Made by a program: the position numbers and the translations under genes
From: Candidatus Omnitrophota bacterium
GTDB lineage: Bacteria > Omnitrophota > Gorgyraeia > Gygaellales > Profunditerraquicolaceae
Direction: 5' to 3'
Assembly (NCBI GenBank): GCA_028715095.1
Contig: JAQUSM010000014.1
Coordinates: 1-14,028, forward strand
Length of the DNA: 14,028 nt
Shown: positions 12,970 through 14,028 of the stretch, one piece after another
How the letters are laid out: each line of letters starts with the position of its first letter
How positions within the stretch are numbered: position 1 is the stretch's first letter
The notes under the pieces: model-generated
The model's database searches: none
The model's input: the letters and a program-made list of their open reading frames with translations, nothing else
What the model was told of the DNA's origin: nothing

Positions 12970-13033
12970 TCCACTAACAAGGATAAGCGGGCCGGTTAAT
13001 TGGATATTTTATGGAGGGACGGAAAACGTTCTT

Positions 13034-14028
13034 TTATAGTTTAACGCGCAGGAATACCATAAATGATTTTGGGTTATTTGAATACGCCTCTTGCAGGGTA
13101 TCCGATATAAAGTGCATATCAAAGGAGGCGCCGATACCGGCGTCAATACCTTTAAAGTTCAAGAAGTCATACACATATCCCAAGGTAAGTTTTTTTACAT
13201 CATAACTCTTGCCTGCCAGCGGATCCGGTTCTTCAAAAAGTTCATCTTTTTCAACGTATTCAAACCTGCCGAATATTGTATGCGATTTCCTGAAATTTAC
13301 GGCTGACTCGATCAAAAACGCGTTTGTGCCAAGGCCGGGGTCTTTATTATTGCGGCCCCAGGCAAATGTAGTCTGCCAATTTCCGTTTTTAAAATTACGG
13401 TTATATATAGCAGAGAAGGTGGTTCTCCTTGCATCCACATTCGGCTCAAGCTGTTCCGGGCTGTCAAGATAACCATAACTTACCTGGAAAGACAGGTCTT
13501 TGTCCGGGTTAAATGTAAGCCTGGAGGAATAAGAATCGAATTTTGGCGATTCCATATCCCAGCGGTTTTCATTAGGCTCCCTGCCCCGGAAAACAGAACC
13601 CTCTATTTTTATTTTATCAAATACATAACCTAAAGTAATCACCCCGAAAGCAACATGCGTTGAATCCAGCCAATGATGGCCCAGAGGCGCCTCCGGATTA
13701 TCCATTGCCGAAAAACGATGCATAAACGCAGGCGGCCCCAATGCCGGTTCTCCTGGTAGGCCAAAATATCCGAACAAAGAATTTTCTCCGGAAAGCGGCA
13801 AGCTGTACGTAAGGGCCTCCTCCATAAAGAAATCATGCGGATGCTGCCGGTCTATCAAAGGGTGGATCCCGTCATAGGTTTCTCCGGTCTGGAATAATAA
13901 GGGATAGCCGCGCTTTCCCATCAAAGGATCAAGCGAATACATGCTGCGGTACCCAACTGTCCCCACAGACAGCTTCCTGTCAGCCATCAACATAAACATG
14001 CTGGTGCTTAATCCTTTATCGTCCCCGC
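13034..14028 (-). CDS. Outer-membrane beta-barrel (porin-like) protein, N terminus outside window
   Basis: An open frame runs from the window edge to a TAA at 13036-13034, giving 330 residues. An internal ATG at 13999 is not the likely start because the frame is open before it (GDDKGLSTS precedes). The chain is built of alternating aromatic and polar strands (for example LTFNPDKDLSFQVSYGYLDS, WQTTFAWGRNN) and ends in a hydrophobic strand, SFMVFLRVKL, as expected of a barrel. Conserved blocks are QTGETYDGIHPLIDRQHPHD, GEPALGPPAFMHR, NPEAPLGHHWLDSTHVAFGV and GSVFRGREPNENRWD, with His-rich loops. I recall this uncharacterised family near copper and heavy-metal efflux genes, but its function is not established. 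It precedes the envelope/arsenosugar operon by 170 bp and may be a separate transcription unit. Confidence 0.8.
   Translation of the reverse strand, partial: GDDKGLSTSMFMLMADRKLSVGTVGYRSMYSLDPLMGKRGYPLLFQTGETYDGIHPLIDRQHPHDFFMEEALTYSLPLSGENSLFGYFGLPGEPALGPPAFMHRFSAMDNPEAPLGHHWLDSTHVAFGVITLGYVFDKIKIEGSVFRGREPNENRWDMESPKFDSYSSRLTFNPDKDLSFQVSYGYLDSPEQLEPNVDARRTTFSAIYNRNFKNGNWQTTFAWGRNNKDPGLGTNAFLIESAVNFRKSHTIFGRFEYVEKDELFEEPDPLAGKSYDVKKLTLGYVYDFLNFKGIDAGIGASFDMHFISDTLQEAYSNNPKSFMVFLRVKL

Noticed and set aside
12926..12999. Direct repeat GGCCGGTT(T)AA at 12926 and 12990
   Set aside because: Only about 10 bases, imperfect, and not repeated at the other promoter; probably chance.

Overview
All supported genes in this window lie on the minus strand, so transcription runs from high to low coordinates. 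The genome is that of a diderm (Gram-negative-type) bacterium: there is an outer-membrane beta-barrel protein, a lipoprotein with a lipobox, and exported proteins with signal peptides. The DNA is moderately AT-rich, genes are tightly packed, and strong GGAGG-type ribosome sites are common. Nothing fixes the phylum. The mix (ArsS/ArsM, DUF2934, glycine-zipper lipoproteins, multi-PAS kinases) would fit an uncultivated environmental lineage such as Omnitrophota, Nitrospirota or a deltaproteobacterial group, but that is a guess.

Layout in transcription order. (1) 14028-13034: 3' part of a beta-barrel outer-membrane protein. (2) 13033-12864: intergenic region with a candidate promoter and TGAC direct repeats. 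(3) 12863-11928: two small envelope proteins, one Tyr/Arg-rich and exported, one a glycine-zipper lipoprotein, sharing the same C-terminal domain. (4) 11894-11721: a 57-residue DUF2934-type protein. (5) 11671-5138: msrAB, two arsenosugar-type glycosyltransferases (TIGR04283-like and TIGR04282-like), a TVP38/TMEM64 membrane protein, a radical-SAM/arsenite methyltransferase fusion (ArsS-ArsM), and a MerA/Lpd-like FAD disulfide oxidoreductase, possibly followed by a 19-residue ORF. No gap from 12863 to 5138 exceeds about 50 bp and several genes overlap, so this may be one operon of nine or ten genes. (6) 5067-4888: intergenic region with a second promoter and an array of the same TGAC-type repeats. 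(7) 4887-1: a signalling operon encoding a REC-AraC response regulator, a 6-TM sensor-like protein, a large Cache-HAMP-3xPAS hybrid-free histidine kinase, an Rcp-type response regulator and the start of another response regulator.

The main biological reading is an organoarsenic (arsenosugar) biosynthesis operon. The ArsM half would methylate As(III), the ArsS half would add the 5'-deoxyadenosyl group, and the two glycosyltransferase-like proteins would act on the arsenic-containing nucleoside or sugar. The membrane protein, FAD oxidoreductase and MsrAB would be accessory or protective. The least expected features are the one-chain ArsS-ArsM fusion and a 15-base identity (TTTTACTGACTTTTT) between the two main promoter regions. 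In both regions TGAC cores recur at 21 bp, the half-site spacing typical of AraC-family proteins. This suggests, without proof, that the neighbouring REC-AraC regulator controls both its own operon and the envelope/arsenosugar operon.

There is no gene-free stretch over 300 bp. The longest gaps are about 250 bp (4888-5137, which holds the small ORF, a promoter and repeats) and 170 bp (12864-13033). I saw no rRNA, tRNA, CRISPR, transposase or convincing rho-independent terminator.
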